The notes beneath the pieces were generated by a model. It did not search any database and had not been told where the DNA came from. It saw nothing but the letters and a program-made list of their open reading frames with translations. A stretch of DNA of 64,000 nt from Liolophura sinensis (taxonomy: Eukaryota > Mollusca > Polyplacophora > Chitonida > Chitonidae), in the NCBI RefSeq assembly GCF_032854445.1, contig NC_088307.1, positions 29,978,484 to 30,042,483 on the forward strand, in the 5' to 3' direction. A program made the translations under genes and the position numbers. Below, one piece after another: positions 59,380 to 64,000 of the stretch. Position 1 is the first letter of the stretch. Each line of letters starts with the position of its first letter.

Positions 59380-60190
59380 CCTGTCCTTCTTATAATCCGT
59401 CACCAAATGATAGAGCTGAAGTCATTTACCGATCAACAGCTAGGCCTCTCTATTATCTCTAGCCAATCAAAAAGCACTATAAAATCGCGAGAGTCAATGC
59501 AAAAAATCTTGCCTAACAAGCAGTGCTTGAAAGTGCTGGTTACAACATACAGAGTGATCAAACAAAAAATTGCTAAGATCTGCAAAATTCCTTCAAAATA
59601 AAAAATGCATGGTGTAGTTTGATTGTTCAGAATGCAGGCGTCTAATTCTCTACAGCATTACCAGTTCATTGTTAAGAAAACTGGCAGCCCTGCGTATTCA
59701 GTGTTTATTAGCCATGTACATATAACATTAAACTATGTATGCATGTAATATTTACCATGATGCATTTTCATTTTCACATTCCATTCATCCTTCAATCATT
59801 AACATGACAAATTCACATGTAAAGCACGTCTAATGGACTCCTCTTGGTTATATACACACATGCCACAAGATATTTCATTTGCATTTGTCTTTCCACACTA
59901 ATGTGGAATTTAACATTGCATTTTAGGAGATTTTTGACAATCAAACAAGAACATTGGATTCAATATATCTTTTCACACAGGTTTTGCAGTGATTAACGAT
60001 TTTCGTTGGTTTACTGGACGACACCCTATATACTGTAAGGAACGCAGTTTAGAGTAGTTATACGGGCAAGATGTCTGCTCTAACTGAGCTAAGAAAGCGC
60101 CATGAGGAGGTGTTGCCGTCTATCGGTCAGTTAGCATGAAGTTAATATAATATAAACAACATAACATAAAACTTAAAAATGAGATGTCAA
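59380..60190. other. Stretch without recognised feature
   Basis: Non-repetitive flank upstream of the proposed gene A promoter. One short plus-strand frame (59407-59601) has no recognised motif and is not called a gene. Confidence 0.5.
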
Positions 60191-60289
60191 TGGTATTTTC
60201 GTGCACAGTCGGCAAGGTTTTCGATGGTATCAAAATGAATTTGTATGTGTCAGTGTACGGCAAGGCACCATGTTTTTCATCTTTATCTA

Positions 60290-61600
60290 CCTATTGGAGT
60301 ATTGTGTTGGTTGTCTGCATCTACTTATGATGTATTTGTGTTGGTTGTCTGCATCTACTTATGACGTATTTGTGTTGCTTGTGTGCATCTACTTATGGCG
60401 TATTTGTGTTGGTTGTCTGCATTTACCAATAATGTATTTGTGTTGACTGTCTGCATCCACTAACGATGGATTTGTGTTGGTTGTCTGCATCTACTTATGA
60501 TGTATTTGTGTTGGTTGTCTGCATCTACTTATGATGTATTTGTGTTGGTTGTCTGCATTTACTAATGATGTATTTCTGTTGGTTGAATACATGTACTAAT
60601 GATATATTTGCGTTGACTGCCTTTAGCTACTAAAGAAAAACTTGTTACAGTTAACTGCATCTACTGATCAGAGTGTTACGAGTGAGTGTGTTGTGTTGGT
60701 TGTGTGCATCTACTAATGATGTATTTGTGTTGGTTGTCTACATTTACTTATGATGTATTTGTCTGGGTTGTCTGCATCTACTTATGATGTATTTGTGTTG
60801 GTTGTCTGCATCTACTTATGATGTATTTGTCTTGGTTGTCTGCATTTATCAATAATGTATTTGTGTTGGCTGTCTGCATCCACTAACGATGCATTTGTGT
60901 TGGTTGTCTGCATCTACTTATGACGTATTTGTGTTGGTTGTCTGCATCTACTTATGATGTATTTGTGTTGGTTGTCTACATTTACTTATGATGTATTTGT
61001 GTTGGTTGTCTGCATCTACTTATGATGTATTTGTGTTGGTTGACTGCATGTACTTATGACGTATTTGTGTTGCTGGTGTGCATCTACTTATGATGTATTT
61101 GTGTTGGTTGTCTGCATCCACTAACGATGCATTTGTGTTGGTTGTCTGCATCTACTTATGACATATTTGTGTTGGTTGTCTGCATCTACTAATGATGTAT
61201 TTGTGTTGCTTGTGTGCATCTACTTATGATGTATTTGTGTTGGTTGTCTGCATCTACATATGATGTATTTGTGTTGGTTGACTGCATGTACTAATGATAT
61301 ATTTGCGTTGACTGCCTTTAGCTACTAAAGAAAGTCTTGTGACGGTTAACTGAATCTACTGATCAGAGTGTTACGAGTGAGTGTGTTGTGTTGCTTGTCT
61401 CTATTTACTGATGGGAATGTTATGTTTGGCTTTATGTATCTATAGATGAGAGCGTTGTGAGGCTTATTTCTATCTCACAATGATAAAGTTTTTTTGGTTG
61501 TTTGCATCTACTAATCAGAATGTAGTCCTTTTTGTTTCCATATTGTAATGAGAATCTTGCGTTGGTTGTCTGCATCCACACATCGGAGTTTTGTTATGAC
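60290..61600. repeat. Minisatellite, 34 bp unit (left block)
   Basis: About 38 copies of TTTGTGTTGGTTGTCTGCAT plus CTACTTATGATGTA. Continues beyond the Tc1/mariner insertion. Confidence 0.95.
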
Positions 61601-61608
61601 TTTCTAAA

Positions 61609-63141
61609 CTCTGTCAAAAAAGAAACGCACCCCTGTCCTCGGATATCAAAAATTCGTCTGTAATAATAAAGTTATTGCTTCCAAACTAAATTTTAGCCAA
61701 ATGTAATGAAATTATACACGTTTTTAATGAAGATTACCATCCAAACAACTGCCTTTTCTCTCCTAAGTGTATTTTATTGCTTATGACGTCACAACGCATG
61801 GACTGACCCTGTTGACGTCGCACACAGAACCATTCACATGCAAATCATGTCAATGGCAGTTATAGTGTGGGGGTGTATAAAAGCCCATGTGCTTTCGTAT
61901 TTTATTCATTCATTCGTCGACGACAGGCAGTCGGAAAAATGCCGCGACTGAGTGCTGCCGACCAAAATATCGCCATTGGTCGTCTTCAAGCCGGAGAAAG
62001 TTTTGGTACTATTGCACGATACCTAAATGTTTACAAAACAACGATATCCCGACTTTGGAGCCGTTACAACAACTTTAATTCGACCAACGATCGCCCGAGA
62101 AGTGGAAGGCCAAGAATCACGACCCCACTTCAAGATCGGTACATCCGGGTCCTTCACCTGCGTAAATCGGCATGCCCTACCAACCGTGACTGTCACACAA
62201 ATACCAGGTTTGAGGAGAGTGTCGGCTCAAACGATTAGGAACCGTCTGAAAGAAGCGGGTTTACGTGCCTGTAGACCAGTTGTTGGACCTGTACTACGCC
62301 CCTTACATCGACGCCTACGACTCAGGTGGTACAACAACGTAAGGATATGGACTTTACAAAACTAGAGGCGCATCTGGTTTTCTGATGAATCCCGTTTTCT
62401 TTTCACACGTCACGACGGAAGACAGCGTGTGTATAGGAGACGTCATGAACGCTTTGCGCCCATCTGCGTCCGGCAGGTGGACAGATTTGGCGGAGGCAGT
62501 GTTATGGTTTGGGGAGCCATCTCGTACAACCAGAAATCAGACTTGGTGATCGTTTCAGGGAACTTGACAGTCCAACGTTACATCAGCCACGTGTTACAGC
62601 CTCACCTTCTCCCGATTAATGACCGACAGACACAGCTTTTTCAACAGGACAACGCCAGGCCTCATACTGCACGTGCAACAATGAACTTTCTGCAGGATTC
62701 CAATGTCAGTGTCTTGCCGTGGCCCTCTAAATCACCAGACCTCACCCCTATTGAACACCTGTGGGATACTCTGGATCGACACGTGCGTCAACGTCAGCCA
62801 CCACCACAGACGCTTCAACAGCTCGCCGTTGCGTTACAGGAGGAGTAGAGGGCCATTCCCCAGGAGAGAATCCAGCGTCTTATCCGTTCTTGTCCAAGGA
62901 GATGCCGTGCAGTGATTGCAGCTCGTGGTTGTCATACGAGATACTGAGGAAGACGCCCCCTGGTGAGTAACTGGTATCTGTGAGATGACTTTTGAAAAGA
63001 CAGTTTTAAACATGACCATCTTGATTATTATTCTGCCAAATTTCTGACTTCTGTCTTCAATAAGAAAAAAGTTGTGCCGTCCTAAAACTAAATATTAAAA
63101 TCTCTAAAATACGGGGATTGCGTTTCTTTTTTGACAGAGTT
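61609..63141 (+). mobile_element. Tc1/mariner element with TA target duplication
   Basis: Terminal inverted repeats start AACTCTGTCAAAAAAGAAAC at both ends (61609 inward; 63141 inward on the minus strand). TA dinucleotides flank at 61607-61608 and 63142-63143. 1533 bases long with one central transposase reading frame, now broken. Confidence 0.93.
61939..62848 (+). pseudogene. Tc1/mariner transposase, disabled
   Basis: Starts MPRLSAADQNIAIGRLQAGE, with a paired-type helix-turn-helix (FGTIARYLNVYKTTISRLW) and a GRPR motif. A frameshift near 62180-62220 moves to the frame with VSAQTIRNRLKEAGLRA. An in-frame TAG stands at 62363-62365, then the catalytic core follows: IWFSDESRF (first Asp), LFQQDNARPHTA (second Asp) and SPDLTPIEHLWD (Glu). 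The Asp-to-Glu spacing suits the DD34E Tc1 type. Two breaks mean no full protein is made. Confidence 0.92.
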
Positions 63142-63144
63142 TAT

Positions 63145-64000
63145 ATCCACTAAGTGGTAATGTGTTGGTTGTCTGTATATGCTAATAAGAGTGTTTTGTA
63201 TTGACTGTCTTTGCCTGTCAGTTAGGTTTGTGTTGGTTGTCTGTATCTATTAATGAGGGTATTGTGTCGGTTGTCTGCATATAAAAGTACTGATGAGGGT
63301 GTCGTGTCGGTTGTCTGTATATATTGATCAGAATGTTGTGTCGGTTGTCTATATCTGCTGATGACTGTGCTGTGTTGGCTGTCTGAATATACTGATGATC
63401 GCCTTGTGTTGATTTTCTACATCTGTCGATCACAGTGTTGTGTTGGTTGTCTGTATCTACTGATCACAATGTTGTGTTGGTTGTCTGTATCTACTGATCA
63501 CAGTGTTGTGTTGGTTTTCTGTATCTACTGATCACAGTGTTGTGTTGGTTGTCTGTATCTACTGATCACAGTGTTGTGTTGGTTGTCTGTATCTACGGAT
63601 CACAGTGTTGTGTTGGTTGTCTGTATCTACGGATCACAGTGTTGTGTTGGTTTTCTGTATCTACTGATCACAGTGGTATGTTGGTTGTCTGTATCTAGTG
63701 ATAGATGTGTTGCGTTCGTTGTCTGTATCTACTGATCATAGTGTTATGTTGGTTGCCTCCGTCTACTATCACCGTGTTCTGCTGGCTGTGTGTATCTACT
63801 GATCACAGTGTTGTGTTAGTTGTCTGTATCTACTGATAGAGGTGTTGCGTTGGTTTTCTGTATCTACTGATCACAGTATTCTGTTGGCTGTCTGGATCTG
63901 CTGATCACAATGTTGTATTGGTTGTCTGTATCTACTGATCACAGTGTTGTGTTGGTAGTCTGTATCTACTGATAGAGGTGTTGCGTTGGTTTTCTGTATC
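63145..64000. repeat. Minisatellite, 34 bp unit (right block)
   Basis: About 24 copies of GTTGTGTTGGTTGTCTGTAT plus CTACTGATCACA, a variant of the left block. Runs off the window. Confidence 0.95.

Noticed and set aside
61867-61938. Upstream start for the Tc1/mariner transposase
   Set aside because: The frame is open from a GTG, but the protein family begins at the ATG at 61939.

Overview
The window looks like the genome of a mollusc, most likely a bivalve. The grounds are long split genes with GT-AG introns, many copies of a tRNA-headed SINE ending in AAATAAATAAAT, a second tRNA-derived SINE, piggyBac and Tc1/mariner DNA transposons, Ty3/gypsy fragments, and very heavy minisatellite content. 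The lineage call is inference from repeat style and is not proven by the sequence.

Two genes can be built exon by exon on the minus strand. Neither shows as a long ORF because the exons are 32 to 165 bases long. Gene B fills 1 to 45267 and runs off the left edge. A 47-base signal-peptide exon (45221-45267) is followed by 24 small exons. They form six repeats of one four-exon unit (called a, b, c, d here). Each unit encodes four EF-hand loops, so at least 744 residues and 24 calcium-binding loops are visible. Every splice phase closes (a: phase 2 to 1, b: 1 to 1, c: 1 to 0, d: 0 to 2), which is the main proof of the model. The mature part has no cysteine, has N-glycosylation sequons in the linkers, and ends loop 3 of every unit in Asp. 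I read it as a large secreted calcium-binding protein. A role in shell or extracellular matrix would be speculation.

Gene A (47113-54167, possibly with a 5' UTR exon and TATA box near 59.2-59.36 kb) is complete: signal peptide exon, middle exon and last exon with stop, 135 residues, with a Gly/Tyr-rich tail. I do not recognise its family. It lies just upstream of gene B on the same strand.

Most of the window is intron, and most introns are minisatellite. At least ten arrays have a repeat unit that contains a copy of the adjoining splice junction: the end of an exon plus its GT donor, or a 3' acceptor plus the start of an exon. The splice sites have thus been tandemly multiplied beside the real ones. 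Nearly all apparent long ORFs are read-through of these arrays.

Right of gene A lie a decayed piggyBac element (55.9-59.0 kb; a short internally deleted relative sits at 48.4-49.6 kb in gene A's second intron) and a 34-bp minisatellite (60.3-64 kb) split by a complete but disabled Tc1/mariner element (61609-63141) with TA target duplication.
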